From Brachybacterium aquaticum (GTDB taxonomy: Bacteria; Actinomycetota; Actinomycetes; Actinomycetales; Dermabacteraceae): 64,000 bases of DNA. The stretch is taken from NCBI RefSeq assembly GCF_014204755.1, contig NZ_JACHLZ010000001.1, positions 496,001 to 560,000 of the forward strand, written 5' to 3'. This document shows, piece by piece, positions 8,947 through 26,706 of this stretch. Positions within the stretch are counted from its first letter, which is position 1. Every line of letters begins with the position of its first letter. The notes below the pieces were generated by a model. The model searched no databases and had not been told where the DNA came from. It was given only the letters and a program-made list of their open reading frames with translations. The position numbers and the translations under genes were made by a program.

Positions 8947-9358
8947 GTCCCTGTCCTGTCCGCGGGACCGGTCGATCCCGTCACCCCGACATTAAGTGGA
9001 CTGGATCACGGCGTCCAGCACCTGCTCGCGGCGGCGAACCTGCAGGTCAGGGTGCTTTCGAGGCATATCGTGACGACCGTGGGAGCGGGCGTCGACACGG
9101 CGGGCGGGACCTCGTGCCCCTTGCTGATCTGCGAGTTAGGAGATGTACTGGACGCTGGGGGAGGAGGCGGCGCAGCCGCCCCGTCGGCCGCGCGCGGAGG
9201 CCCGGAGGACCGAGGTCCCCCGATCTCGGGTGCGGGGCGACGGTGAGGGGATGCGGGCGGATCGCGCCTCTCGTCGACGGCCCGTGTCCAACATATTCCC
9301 GCCATCCTGAGTTCATGTGCTTGCTAGGTGCACCACGTAGATTCGCGACACGACCTTC
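8947..9358. other. 412-nt gap between divergent adhE and the small coiled-coil gene
   Basis: This gap should hold the adhE promoter (minus strand) and that of the gene at 9359. I found no convincing -35/-10 pair and no Rex-type operator (TTGTGA-N6-TCACAA). It carries one CCGTCGGCCG motif (9181-9190) and a short GGACC-GA-GGTCC palindrome near 9211. No protein-like reading frame is seen. Confidence 0.6.
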
Positions 9359-9817
9359 GTGGGACTTGACCTTGGGAGCTGGGCTGAGTGGATCGCGGCC
9401 ATCGCCGCGGGGATCGGGACCCTGCTCAGCATCTTCGCTCTCCGCCGTGCAGGGGAGGCGAACCGGACCGCCGAGAGGACGCGTCAGGAAGCTCTCGCTG
9501 CAGCGCAGGCGGCGGAGAGTCGAGAATCCGACCGGGACCGCCGTGCCGAGGAGCAGCGTCAACGGGTCGAGGAGGCCGAGGCGGCCCGCGACCGTCGGGA
9601 GAATCAGCGGGCATCGCGTGAGGCGGAGCGGGAGCATCGTCAGCTCGCCGGGAGCGTGCAGTCGTGGTGGGCGAAGAACGATGCCGGGGAATGGGGACTG
9701 CTCGTCTCGAACGAGATCGGTCCCGGCTCGGTCTTCCATGACGTCGAGATCTCGACAGTGGGCAACAAGTTCAGTCGGACGGTCACGATAGAAACCCTGC
9801 CGCCGGGACGGTTCTGA
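9359..9817 (+). CDS. Small membrane-anchored coiled-coil protein, probably the 5' part of an interrupted gene
   Basis: A 152-residue protein from GTG 9359, not recognised as a named family. It has one N-terminal hydrophobic segment (WIAAIAAGIGTLLSIFAL) and then a long charged helix rich in Arg, Glu and Ala (about 30-100), likely a coiled coil. A beta-rich-looking region follows (GLLVSNEIGPGSVFHDVEIST, TVTIETLPPGRF). The reading frame ends at TGA 9815 and reopens in the same frame immediately after, with sequence that reads like a continuation. Either the gene carries a nonsense mutation or it ends here. The membrane topology and function are unknown. Confidence 0.6.
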   Translation: MGLDLGSWAEWIAAIAAGIGTLLSIFALRRAGEANRTAERTRQEALAAAQAAESRESDRDRRAEEQRQRVEEAEAARDRRENQRASREAEREHRQLAGSVQSWWAKNDAGEWGLLVSNEIGPGSVFHDVEISTVGNKFSRTVTIETLPPGRF

Positions 9818-9988
9818 GTGACGAGCGGAACCGCGGCCACCCCATGGGGGCTCCCCAAGCCGATCGACGAGACCGCGCGCCTCGACCCGCTGATGCGCAG
9901 TCAGAACCACGGCGTGACGGCGATCTCCTTCACCGATCCGCTCGGGAAACGGTGGTGCTGGACGCCGCAGGACGGCTTCGCCTCCTGA
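9818..9988 (+). CDS. Short in-frame continuation after TGA (56 codons)
   Basis: GTG follows the preceding TGA directly and in the same frame, and encodes 56 residues to TGA 9988. The sequence includes WGLPKPID, RLDPLMRSQNHGV and SFTDPLGKRWCWTPQDG. The 'FTD-x-LG-x-RW' pattern looks like the end of a beta-sandwich tail seen in other actinobacterial hypothetical proteins (from memory, not checked). It is too short and too directly abutting to look like an independent gene. I read it as the 3' part of a roughly 209-residue protein split by a single stop codon. Confidence 0.5.
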   Translation: MTSGTAATPWGLPKPIDETARLDPLMRSQNHGVTAISFTDPLGKRWCWTPQDGFAS

Positions 9989-10077
9989 GGGCGGGAGCAT
10001 CTCGAACCGATCTCCCGCGATGTGACCGAGACCGCCGAGCGCGGCATGGCGCCGCCGCGGAGGCTGGTCTAGAGTTG

Positions 10078-10233
10078 TGCGTACCGAAGACCGCCGGTCG
10101 TCGCCCTCCACCCGGAGAGCGACCGAAGCGCCCCCTCCAGGGGCGGCCTGCGCAGGTGACCTGAAGCGATCCGCACGGATCCGCCCTCGTGGCGACATCG
10201 TGCGCCTGGCCTCGACACCTGCGTGTCGAGGCC
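10078..10233 (+). promoter_or_regulatory. L10-type leader of rplJ-rplL
   Basis: The 301 nt between the small ORF and rplJ contain no gene. The CCGAAGACCGCCGGTCGTCG-type stretch (about 10083-10102) resembles the L10 leader of actinobacterial rplJ operons, where an L10-L12 complex binds and represses translation. It ends in the attenuator-like hairpin listed next. The upstream promoter is not clear; TCTAGAGT at about 10070 is a possible -10 area. Confidence 0.6.
10208..10233 (+). terminator. Attenuator-like hairpin in the rplJ leader
   Basis: A perfect 10-bp stem GGCCTCGACA (10208-10217) with TGTCGAGGCC (10224-10233), loop CCTGCG, followed by TTTCCTGTG. It lies 56 nt before rplJ. Its stem-plus-T-rich form suggests a transcriptional attenuator or the outer part of the L10 leader fold. 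Confidence 0.7.
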
Positions 10234-10289
10234 TTTCCTGTGTCCGGGGTGGTTCAGGCAGGCGGCGAGAGACCTCTGGAAGGAGGGCC

Positions 10290-10808
10290 ATGGCGAATCC
10301 CGAGAAGGTGGACGCCGTCGCGGAGATCGCGGAGCTGTTCCGCAACTCCGACGCCGCCGTCGTCACCGAGTATCGCGGACTCAGCGTGGGCGAGCTCAAG
10401 GAGCTCCGCCGTGCACTGGGTGCCGAGACGACCTACGCCGTGGTGAAGAACACGCTCACGGAGATCGCCGCCCGCGAGGCCGGCATCGACGTGTTCGACG
10501 GCACGCTCAGCGGGCCGACCGCTATCGCCTTCATCAAGGGCGAGCCGGTGGAGCCTGCCAAGGCTCTGCGTGACTTCGCCAAGACCCACGAGAACCTCGT
10601 GGTCAAGTCCGGCTACTTCGAGGGCAAGCTGCTCTCGAAGGAGGACGTCCAGAAGCTCGCGGACCTCGAGTCCCGCGAGGTCCTGCTGGCCAAGGCCGCC
10701 GGCGCCATGAAGGCGTCGATGTCCAAGGCCGCCGCAGTGTTTGCGGCGCCGCTGTCCAAGGCAGCGCGCACCGTGGACGCGCTGCGGGCCAAGCAGGAAG
10801 CCGCCTGA
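10290..10808 (+). CDS. rplJ: 50S ribosomal protein L10
   Basis: A 172-residue protein beginning [17 protein letters not shown], with L10 hallmarks [16 protein letters not shown] and [14 protein letters not shown]. The C-terminal helix binds L7/L12 dimers to make the ribosomal stalk. ATG 10290 follows GGAAGGAGGGCC, an unusually strong ribosome site. The frame is open far upstream but that part is the leader. It lies 147 nt before rplL. Confidence 0.98.
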   Translation: MANPEKVDAVAEIAELFRNSDAAVVTEYRGLSVGELKELRRALGAETTYAVVKNTLTEIAAREAGIDVFDGTLSGPTAIAFIKGEPVEPAKALRDFAKTHENLVVKSGYFEGKLLSKEDVQKLADLESREVLLAKAAGAMKASMSKAAAVFAAPLSKAARTVDALRAKQEAA

Positions 10809-10955
10809 GCCGACCGGCTCACGGCTTCCGCACCACAGCCTCAGCGCTGTCCCCCGGACGCTCCCCAGCGAGCATCCGGACCGCATGACCTGGCGCATGT
10901 GCGCCGCTCTACACCGCAGGGACCCAAGGTCCCGACGACAGGAAGGAACGCCATC

Positions 10956-11345
10956 ATGGCGAAGCTCAGCAACGACGAGCTCATCGAGGCTTTCAAGGAG
11001 ATGTCCCTCATCGAGCTCTCCGAGTTCGTGAAGCAGTTCGAGGAGGTCTTCGAGGTCACCGCCGCTGCCCCCGTGGCCGTCGCCGCCGCTGGTGGCGCCG
11101 CTGCCGGTGGCGACGCCCCGGCCGAGGAGGAGAAGGATGAGTTCGACGTCATCCTCGAGTCCGCCGGCTCCGCGAAGATCGCCGTCATCAAGGAGGTGCG
11201 CGGCCTGACCTCGCTCGGCCTCAAGGAGGCCAAGGCTCTGGTCGACGAGGCTCCCAAGCCCGTCCTCGAGGGTGTCAAGAAGGACGACGCCGAGGCTGCC
11301 AAGGCGAAGCTCGAGGAGGCCGGCGCGACCGTCACCGTCAAGTGA
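10956..11345 (+). CDS. rplL: 50S ribosomal protein L7/L12
   Basis: A 129-residue protein with an N-terminal dimerisation domain ([16 protein letters not shown]), an Ala/Gly-rich hinge and the C-terminal factor-binding domain ([41 protein letters not shown]). It recruits translation GTPases as part of the stalk. ATG 10956 follows GGAAGGAACG. A terminator hairpin lies 59 nt after the stop. Confidence 0.98.
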   Translation: MAKLSNDELIEAFKEMSLIELSEFVKQFEEVFEVTAAAPVAVAAAGGAAAGGDAPAEEEKDEFDVILESAGSAKIAVIKEVRGLTSLGLKEAKALVDEAPKPVLEGVKKDDAEAAKAKLEEAGATVTVK

Positions 11346-11403
11346 TCACCGGCGCTCGCTCCGGCGCGCGCCCCACTCGCTGACGGCAGTCGCACTGCCC
11401 CCT

Positions 11404-11438
11404 GAAGGGCCGTCCCGCATCATGCGGGGCGGCCCTTC
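11404..11438 (+). terminator. Hairpin terminator after rplL
   Basis: Arms 11404-11420 and 11422-11438 pair with one T.G wobble (T11413). The apex probably opens to an ATCAT loop. It is followed by CCGCATGCCCG rather than by a T-tract, the same tail seen after the tuf and rpsQ terminators. Confidence 0.85.
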
Positions 11439-11843
11439 CGCATGCCCGGGGCGCGCGGGTCGCCCGGAGCGCGTGGGTTGCCCGGGGGTGCGCGGGGCGC
11501 GCGGGGGAGCGGCCGACGGGTGCGGCCGGCGACGGCGCGGAGCCCGCCGGCCGCACGTCCCCGTCGGCCGCACGCCCCGTCGGCCGAATCCGAGCCCGAC
11601 CAGCCATGACACCCGACCGCGCATCCCCTGTCGCCGACCCGCCGACACACCGCTCCGGACCCCGCCTGCTTGACTCGCGCGCCGATCCGGTCCATCATCT
11701 TTCGCGTACGGGCTGTTCCTGCCGCGCGTGCCCGGTGTGACGACACCGCCGGGACGGTCGAGCAAGACGGGCAGGAAGCATCGACAGAACTCCCGCGCCA
11801 GGCATATAGCGGCCGACGTGGATGGAGAGGTGCTTCACGGCCC
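11439..11843. other. Gene-free GC-rich tract between rplL and rpoB
   Basis: After the rplL terminator comes a tract built from GCGCGCGGG-type sequence and the dispersed motif: CGGCCGACGGG (11510-11520), CCGTCGGCCG (11561-11570) and CCCCGTCGGCCG (11575-11586). From about 11650 base composition becomes more ordinary as the rpoB promoter is approached. I see no gene in it. Confidence 0.75.
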
Positions 11844-11872
11844 TTGTGTCCATCCGCGGCTTTGTGTATGCT
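11844..11872 (+). promoter_or_regulatory. rpoB promoter
   Basis: TTGTGT (11844-11849), a 17-bp spacer and TATGCT (11867-11872) make a good housekeeping sigma-type promoter. Transcription would start near 11879 and give a leader of about 120 nt before the TTG start of rpoB. Confidence 0.7.
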
Positions 11873-11999
11873 CGGTCCTTGCGCTGTGCGTCTCCCGTGG
11901 GTTCTGTCGTCGCCTGATCTCGACACCACAAGCTCCACCGCCCTGACGGGTGTTCGCCGCGCCTGGGATTCCGTCATCGGCCTGTGGAAGGACCCCCCT

Positions 12000-15488
<3,489 letters not shown>

Positions 15489-15617
15489 CGGTCGGGGGAA
15501 CCCGGAGGGGCGGACGGCGCGCACCAGCGCACGGACCGTCCGCCCTCTCCCTCCCCGCCCCGCCCTCGACCCCCGTTCCCTCAGACACCACGACTTCCGA
15601 TCGAGAGAAGGACACCT

Positions 15618-19508
<3,891 letters not shown>

Positions 19509-19552
19509 TCGGCGCTAAGCGCTGAGCGCGTGATCGTCTGATCCGCACCACC

Positions 19553-19592
19553 CCGACGGGCGGTCCCACCTCACGGTGGGGCCGCCCGTCGG
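19553..19592 (+). terminator. Hairpin terminator after rpoC
   Basis: An 18-bp stem (19553-19570 with 19575-19592), TCAC loop, with a single T.G wobble at T19564. There is no T-tract. A GGGGGCATGCCGGGG sequence follows at about 19602, similar to the tail after other terminators. Confidence 0.88.
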
Positions 19593-21328
<1,736 letters not shown>

Positions 21329-21373
21329 TCCACCGCTCCGCACCGCGGAGCAGCTGCACCGCAGCACCATCGC

Positions 21374-21410
21374 CGACGAGCGCGCCGCACACCCTGCGGC
21401 GCGCTCGTCG
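21374..21410 (+). terminator. Hairpin terminator after rpfB
   Basis: A perfect 16-bp stem (21374-21389 with 21395-21410) with a CACCC loop, 45 nt after the rpfB stop. No T-tract follows. Confidence 0.88.
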
Positions 21411-21535
21411 CGTCCCCGGGGGAGAGCGCGGGGGACCGGAGGGGGAGGGGCCTGCCCGTACCCTGCGCGTTCATCTCCTGGCAAATCGGCGGACACGTGC
21501 CGTCATGTGATCTGCGTCGGATGCGGGGCGAAGCT

Positions 21536-21565
21536 TTGACCCCGTCCCAGGGCGATAAGTAGACT
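21536..21565 (+). promoter_or_regulatory. Promoter of the str operon (rpsL-rpsG-fusA-tuf)
   Basis: TTGACC (21536-21541), an 18-bp spacer and TAGACT (21560-21565). An overlapping GATAAGT could also contribute to the -10. Transcription would start near 21572. Confidence 0.65.
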
Positions 21566-21571
21566 CGAACC

Positions 21572-21886
21572 TGCGTCCGGAGTGCCCTCTGGTCGTGACC
21601 CGGGACTGACCCGCGGCCTTCACCGGCTGCGGGAGGTGTCCCCCGCGAGGAGCGGATCCTCGCGGCGTGCCCGAAAGCGGGCGGGTGGCCCGGCCCGGGC
21701 CCCTGCGCGAGGGCACCGATCACGGTCCTCCAGGACGCCCGGCAGACGCCATCGTCTGACGGGCGGGTCGATCCGCCATCATCCCCCGGGCCGGGGGAGG
21801 CGCATCGGGTCGCCGGCCGCGGAAGCGGTCGAAGATGTCGATCCTCCGGTGTCAACAGCACCGGTGGCCGAACAGGAAGAGAAGCT
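21572..21886 (+). promoter_or_regulatory. Long untranslated leader of rpsL
   Basis: About 315 nt of probable leader with no protein-like frame. It holds several small hairpins, for example GCGAGGA/TCCTCGC (21645-21663) and a CCGGTG/CACCGG pair at about 21855-21873. Ribosome site GGAAGAG lies just before the GTG of rpsL. A regulatory role is inferred from its length only. Confidence 0.5.
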
Positions 21887-22261
21887 GTGCCCACTATTCA
21901 GCAGTTGGTGCGCAAGGGGCGCGAGGCCAAGTCCTCGACCTCCAAGACGCCCGCGCTCAAGGGGTCTCCCCAGCGCCGCGGTGTCTGCACGCGCGTCTAC
22001 ACCCAGACCCCCAAGAAGCCGAACTCCGCGCTGCGCAAGATCGCGCGTGTTCGTCTCTCCACCGGCGTCGAGGTGACCGCCTACATCCCCGGTGAGGGCC
22101 ACAACCTGCAGGAGCACTCCATCGTGCTCGTCCGCGGCGGTCGTGTGAAGGACCTGCCCGGTGTCCGCTACAAGATCGTGCGCGGCGCCCTGGACACCCA
22201 GGCCGTCAAGGGCCGCCAGCAGGCGCGCTCCCGCTACGGCGCGAAGAAGGAGAAGAAGTAA
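21887..22261 (+). CDS. rpsL: 30S ribosomal protein S12
   Basis: A 124-residue protein read from GTG 21887. It has [11 protein letters not shown] and [15 protein letters not shown], in which both lysines commonly mutated in streptomycin resistance are present, so the allele looks wild type. S12 lines the decoding centre. It is the first gene of the str operon; its TAA overlaps the rpsG ATG by one base. Confidence 0.98.
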   Translation: MPTIQQLVRKGREAKSSTSKTPALKGSPQRRGVCTRVYTQTPKKPNSALRKIARVRLSTGVEVTAYIPGEGHNLQEHSIVLVRGGRVKDLPGVRYKIVRGALDTQAVKGRQQARSRYGAKKEKK

Positions 22262-22731
22262 TGCCTCGTAAGGGCCCCGCTCCCAAGCGCCAGCTCGTCG
22301 TCGACCCGGTCTACGGCTCGCCGATCGTCACCCAGCTGATCAACAAGATCCTCCTCGACGGCAAGAAGACCGTCGCCGAGGGCATCGTCTACGACGCCCT
22401 CGAGGGCTGCCGTGAGAAGAACGGCCAGGACCCGGTCGTCACCCTGAAGAAGGCGCTGGACAACATCCGTCCGTCGCTCGAGGTCCGCTCCCGCCGCGTC
22501 GGCGGTGCGACCTACCAGGTCCCGATCGAGGTCAAGCCCGGCCGCGCCACCACCCTGGCGCTGCGCTGGCTGGTCAGCTACGCCCGCGCCCGCCGCGAGC
22601 ACACCATGACCGAGCGTCTGATGAACGAGATCCTCGACGCCTCGAACGGCCTCGGTGCCGCTGTGAAGCGCCGCGAGGACACCCACAAGATGGCCGAGTC
22701 CAACCGCGCCTTCGCTCACTACCGCTGGTGA
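22261..22731 (+). CDS. rpsG: 30S ribosomal protein S7
   Basis: A 156-residue protein with the S7 signature ([41 protein letters not shown]). It nucleates assembly of the 30S head and contacts the exit-site tRNA. It is translationally coupled to rpsL and followed by a 15-bp hairpin and fusA. Confidence 0.98.
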   Translation: MPRKGPAPKRQLVVDPVYGSPIVTQLINKILLDGKKTVAEGIVYDALEGCREKNGQDPVVTLKKALDNIRPSLEVRSRRVGGATYQVPIEVKPGRATTLALRWLVSYARARREHTMTERLMNEILDASNGLGAAVKRREDTHKMAESNRAFAHYRW

Positions 22732-22737
22732 GCGCAC

Positions 22738-22771
22738 GGTGGGGCCCGCCCACTCGTGGGTGGGCCCCACC
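22738..22771 (+). terminator. Hairpin between rpsG and fusA
   Basis: A 15-bp stem (22738-22752 with 22757-22771) with a G.T wobble (22748/22761) and a CTCG loop. In the middle of the str operon it may be a partial terminator or a processing site that sets fusA-tuf level. Confidence 0.75.
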
Positions 22772-22822
22772 GCTCGCCGTCCGCGGCCCCGCACCATCCG
22801 TCCTTCAGAAAGGCACAAGCCC

Positions 22823-24970
22823 GTGGCACTCGAAGTGCTCAGCGACCTGAACAAGGTCCGCAACATCGGCATCATGGCTCACATCGATGCCGGCAAGACC
22901 ACCACGACCGAGCGCATCCTCTTCTACACCGGCGTGAACTACAAGATGGGCGAGACCCACGACGGCGCCGGCACCATGGACTGGATGGAGCAGGAGAAGG
23001 AGCGCGGCATCACGATCACGTCGGCCGCGACGACCTGCTACTGGCACGACAACCAGATCAACATCATCGACACCCCCGGCCACGTGGACTTCACCGTCGA
23101 GGTGGAGCGCTCGCTGCGCGTGCTCGACGGTGCCGTCGCGGTGTTCGACGGCAAGGAGGGCGTGGAGCCCCAGTCCGAGACCGTCTGGCGCCAGGCCGAC
23201 AAGTACGACGTGCCCCGCATCTGCTTCGTCAACAAGATGGACAAGCTGGGCGCCGACTTCTTCTTCACCGTGAAGACCATCATCGACCGCCTCGGCGCCA
23301 AGCCGCTGGTCATGCAGGTCCCGATCGGTGCCGAGAACGACTTCCAGGGCGTCGTCGACCTCGTCGAGATGAAGGCCTACGAGTGGCCCGAGAAGCTCGA
23401 CGCGGACATGCCGGCGATCAACGCCAAGAAGGGCGACGCGTCGCTGGGCCAGTGGCAGCGGGAGATCCCGATCCCCGCCGAGCTGCAGGACACCGTGGAC
23501 GAGTACCGCTCCAAGCTGGTCGAGGACGTGGCCGAGAGCTCCGAGGAGCTCATGGACAAGTACCTCGAGGAGGGTGACCTCTCCGTCGAGGAGCTCAAGG
23601 CCGGCATCCGCGCCCTGACCGTCTCCTCGCAGGCGTACCCCGTCTTCTGCGGCTCCGCCTTCAAGAACAAGGGCGTCCAGCCCATGCTCGACGGCGTCAT
23701 CGACTACCTGCCCTCCCCGCTCGACGTGCCCCCGATGGAGGGTCACAAGCCGGGCGACGAGGAGACCACCCTCACCCGCAAGCCCGACTGGAACGAGCCC
23801 TTCTCGGCGCTCGCGTTCAAGGTCGCGGCCCACCCGTTCTTCGGTGCGCTCACCTACGTGCGCGTGTACTCCGGTCAGGTGAAGCAGGGCGACCAGATCC
23901 TCAACGCCACCACCGGCAAGAAGGAGCGCGTCGGCAAGCTCTTCCAGATGCACTCCAACAAGGAGAATCCGGTCGAGGAGGCCTTCGCGGGCCACATCTA
24001 CGCGTTCATCGGCCTGAAGGACACCACCACCGGTGACACCCTGACCGATCCGTCGAACCCGATCCAGCTCGAGTCCATGAGCTTCCCGGAGCCGGTCATC
24101 TCGGTCGCCATCGAGCCGAAGACCAAGGGCGACCAGGAGAAGCTCGGCGTCGCGATCCAGAAGCTCGCCAAGGAGGACCCGACCTTCCAGGTGGAGCTCG
24201 ACGAGGAGACCGGCCAGACCGTCATCAAGGGCATGGGCGAGCTGCACCTCGACATCCTCGTGGACCGCATGCGCCGCGAGTTCAACGTCGAGGCGAACAT
24301 CGGCAAGCCCCAGGTCGCCTACCGCGAGACCATCAAGCGGACGGTGGAGAAGTACGACTTCACCCACAAGAAGCAGACCGGTGGCTCCGGCCAGTTCGCG
24401 AAGGTCCAGATCACGTTCGCCCCGCTCACCGACGCGGAGGAGGGTGTGTTCTACGAGTTCGAGAACAAGGTGACCGGTGGTCGCATCCCGCGCGAGTACA
24501 TCCCGAGCGTGGACGCGGGCATCCAGGACGCCCTGCAGTCGGGCATCATGGCCGGCTACCCGGTCGTGAACGTCAAGGCCTCCCTGATCGACGGCGCCTA
24601 CCACGACGTCGACTCCTCGGAGATGGCCTTCAAGATCGCCGGCTCCATGGCCGCCAAGGAGGCCCTGCGCAAGGCGCAGCCGGTCCTCCTCGAGCCGCTC
24701 ATGGACGTCGAGGTCCGTACTCCTGAGGAGTACATGGGAGATGTCATCGGCGACCTGAACTCGCGTCGCGGGCAGGTGCAGTCGATGGAGGACGCGAGCG
24801 GGGTCAAGATCGTCCGTGCTCTCGTCCCGCTGTCGGAGATGTTCGGCTACGTCGGTGACCTGCGGTCCAAGACCCAGGGTCGTGCGATGTACACCATGCA
24901 GTTCGACAGCTACGCGGAGGTTCCGTCCAACATCGCGGACGAGATCGTCGCGAAGACCCGGGGCGAGTGA
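22823..24970 (+). CDS. fusA: Translation elongation factor G
   Basis: The protein has 715 residues from GTG 22823 ([16 protein letters not shown]), preceded by GAAAGGC. G1 [15 protein letters not shown]3 DTPGHVDFT and G4 NKMDKLG are present, and domains II-V follow to the C-terminal HGDL-like region ([19 protein letters not shown]). EF-G drives translocation and, with RRF, ribosome recycling. The longer open frame upstream covers the intergenic hairpin and is not coding. It lies 129 nt before tuf; a GGAGCAGG/CCTGCTCC hairpin (about 24979-25003) lies between. Confidence 0.98.
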   Translation: MALEVLSDLNKVRNIGIMAHIDAGKTTTTERILFYTGVNYKMGETHDGAGTMDWMEQEKERGITITSAATTCYWHDNQINIIDTPGHVDFTVEVERSLRVLDGAVAVFDGKEGVEPQSETVWRQADKYDVPRICFVNKMDKLGADFFFTVKTIIDRLGAKPLVMQVPIGAENDFQGVVDLVEMKAYEWPEKLDADMPAINAKKGDASLGQWQREIPIPAELQDTVDEYRSKLVEDVAESSEELMDKYLEEGDLSVEELKAGIRALTVSSQAYPVFCGSAFKNKGVQPMLDGVIDYLPSPLDVPPMEGHKPGDEETTLTRKPDWNEPFSALAFKVAAHPFFGALTYVRVYSGQVKQGDQILNATTGKKERVGKLFQMHSNKENPVEEAFAGHIYAFIGLKDTTTGDTLTDPSNPIQLESMSFPEPVISVAIEPKTKGDQEKLGVAIQKLAKEDPTFQVELDEETGQTVIKGMGELHLDILVDRMRREFNVEANIGKPQVAYRETIKRTVEKYDFTHKKQTGGSGQFAKVQITFAPLTDAEEGVFYEFENKVTGGRIPREYIPSVDAGIQDALQSGIMAGYPVVNVKASLIDGAYHDVDSSEMAFKIAGSMAAKEALRKAQPVLLEPLMDVEVRTPEEYMGDVIGDLNSRRGQVQSMEDASGVKIVRALVPLSEMFGYVGDLRSKTQGRAMYTMQFDSYAEVPSNIADEIVAKTRGE

Positions 24971-25099
24971 GAAGTCGGGGGAGCAGGTAGTAGGCTCCTG
25001 CTCCTGTTCCCCCGCTTCCCTCGGACCTCCTCCCCTCAGGGAGGGGATCCGATCCCGATCCAGAAGTACCACGAGAAGAAGTCCTAGGAGGACACCACA

Positions 25100-26287
25100 A
25101 TGGCCAAGGCCAAGTTCGAGCGGACCAAGCCGCACGTCAACATCGGCACCATCGGTCACGTCGACCATGGCAAGACCACGCTGAGCGCCGCGATCTCGAA
25201 GGTCCTGTACGACAAGTACCCCGACGTCAACGAGAAGCGCGACTTCGACACGATCGACAACGCGCCCGAGGAGAAGCAGCGCGGCATCACGATCAACGTC
25301 TCGCACATCGAGTACGAGACCGAGAAGCGTCACTACGCGCACGTCGACGCCCCCGGCCACGCCGACTACGTGAAGAACATGATCACCGGTGCGGCGCAGA
25401 TGGACGGCGCCATCCTCGTGGTCGCCGCCACCGACGGCCCGATGGCCCAGACCCGTGAGCACGTTCTGCTCGCGAAGCAGGTCGGCGTTCCCTACCTGCT
25501 CGCCGCGCTGAACAAGGCCGACATGGTCGACGACGAGGAGATCCTCGAGCTCGTCGAGATGGAGGTCCGCGAGATGCTGGGCGCCCAGGGCTTCGACGAG
25601 GACGCTCCCGTCATCAAGGTCTCCGCGCTCAAGGCCCTCGAGGGCGACGAGAAGTGGGTCAAGTCCGTCGAGGAGCTCATGGAGGCCGTCGACGAGTCCA
25701 TCCCGGACCCGGTTCGTGACCTCGACCAGCCCTTCCTCATGCCGATCGAGGACGTCTTCACGATCCAGGGTCGTGGCACCGTCGTCACCGGCAAGGTCGA
25801 CCGCGGCAAGCTCGCGATCAACTCCGAGATCGAGATCGTCGGCATCCGTGAGCCCCAGAAGACCACGGTCACCGGCATCGAGATGTTCCACAAGCAGATG
25901 GACGAGGCGTGGGCCGGCGAGAACTGCGGTCTGCTGCTCCGCGGCACCAAGCGCGAGGACGTCGAGCGCGGCCAGGTCGTCGTGAAGCCGGGCTCCATCA
26001 CCCCGCACACCCAGTTCGAGGCGCAGGTCTACATCCTCTCCAAGGATGAGGGCGGCCGTCACAACCCGTTCTACTCGAACTACCGCCCGCAGTTCTACTT
26101 CCGGACCACCGACGTCACCGGCGTCATCACGCTGCCCGAGGGCACCGAGATGGTCATGCCCGGCGACAACACCGAGATGACGGTGGAGCTCATCCAGCCC
26201 ATCGCCATGGAGGAGGGCCTCGGCTTCGCCATCCGTGAGGGTGGCCGCACCGTGGGCTCCGGCCGCGTCACCAAGATCCTCAAGTGA
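25100..26287 (+). CDS. tuf: Translation elongation factor Tu
   Basis: A 395-residue protein with [10 protein letters not shown] (G1), RGITIN (switch I), DAPGHADY (G3), NKADMVDD (G4) and the C-terminal domain ending [14 protein letters not shown]. It delivers aminoacyl-tRNA to the ribosome. ATG 25100 follows an excellent TAGGAGGAC ribosome site, in keeping with high expression. It is the last gene of the str operon and is closed by a perfect 16-bp hairpin. Confidence 0.98.
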   Translation: MAKAKFERTKPHVNIGTIGHVDHGKTTLSAAISKVLYDKYPDVNEKRDFDTIDNAPEEKQRGITINVSHIEYETEKRHYAHVDAPGHADYVKNMITGAAQMDGAILVVAATDGPMAQTREHVLLAKQVGVPYLLAALNKADMVDDEEILELVEMEVREMLGAQGFDEDAPVIKVSALKALEGDEKWVKSVEELMEAVDESIPDPVRDLDQPFLMPIEDVFTIQGRGTVVTGKVDRGKLAINSEIEIVGIREPQKTTVTGIEMFHKQMDEAWAGENCGLLLRGTKREDVERGQVVVKPGSITPHTQFEAQVYILSKDEGGRHNPFYSNYRPQFYFRTTDVTGVITLPEGTEMVMPGDNTEMTVELIQPIAMEEGLGFAIREGGRTVGSGRVTKILK

Positions 26288-26344
26288 TCTGAGCGGGGGA
26301 GACCCCGCGGACGCGAGGCGCTCCTCCGAGCGCCCAGCCGTCGA

Positions 26345-26380
26345 GAAGGCCCCGCACCGGTTCTCCGGTGCGGGGCCTTC
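26345..26380 (+). terminator. Hairpin terminator after tuf
   Basis: A perfect 16-bp stem (26345-26360 with 26365-26380), TTCT loop, followed by CGCATGCCCG rather than a T-tract. Confidence 0.92.
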
Positions 26381-26415
26381 CGCATGCCCGAGGGCGGGCG
26401 CGTGTCGGTCGGGAT

Positions 26416-26560
26416 GCGGCCGACGGGGGGCGCCGTCGGGCATGCGGCCGACGGGGCGCCGCCGGGAGGCGCGGCCGACGGGGACCGGCCGGCCGGCGGG
26501 GACTGGCCGGCCGACGGGGCGGCCGACGGGGGCGTGCTGGCAGAGCGGCCGACGGGGGCG
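26416..26560 (+). repeat. Cluster of six GGCCGACGGGG motifs
   Basis: Copies occur at about 26416, 26444, 26471, 26507, 26521 and 26545, all in the same orientation, most as GCGGCCGACGGGG, with irregular spacing of 14-36 nt. The cluster lies in the 419-nt gene-free gap between tuf and the convergent stress gene. The remainder of that gap (26561-26706) has an ordinary GC-rich sequence with CGTGCTCGGTGCTCC-type short repeats and a weak GGCCCC/GGGGCC hairpin near 26641, the probable terminator of the minus-strand gene. Confidence 0.85.
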
Positions 26561-26706
26561 CTGCCGAGGGCAGCGTGGTCGCTCCGTTCTCCGTGCTCGG
26601 TGCTCCTCCGTGCTCCGCGCACCGGCCTCGACCACGACACGGCCCCCGGTCCGCGCGGTCCGCGGGGCCGGGGGCCGAGGGATGAGTCAGCGGGGGTCGG
26701 GCGAGG

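Noticed and set aside
26281-26700. A protein-coding gene between tuf and the stress gene
   Set aside because: Open frames exist in several phases but consist of repeats of the GGCCGACGGGG motif; no start site or domain supports them.
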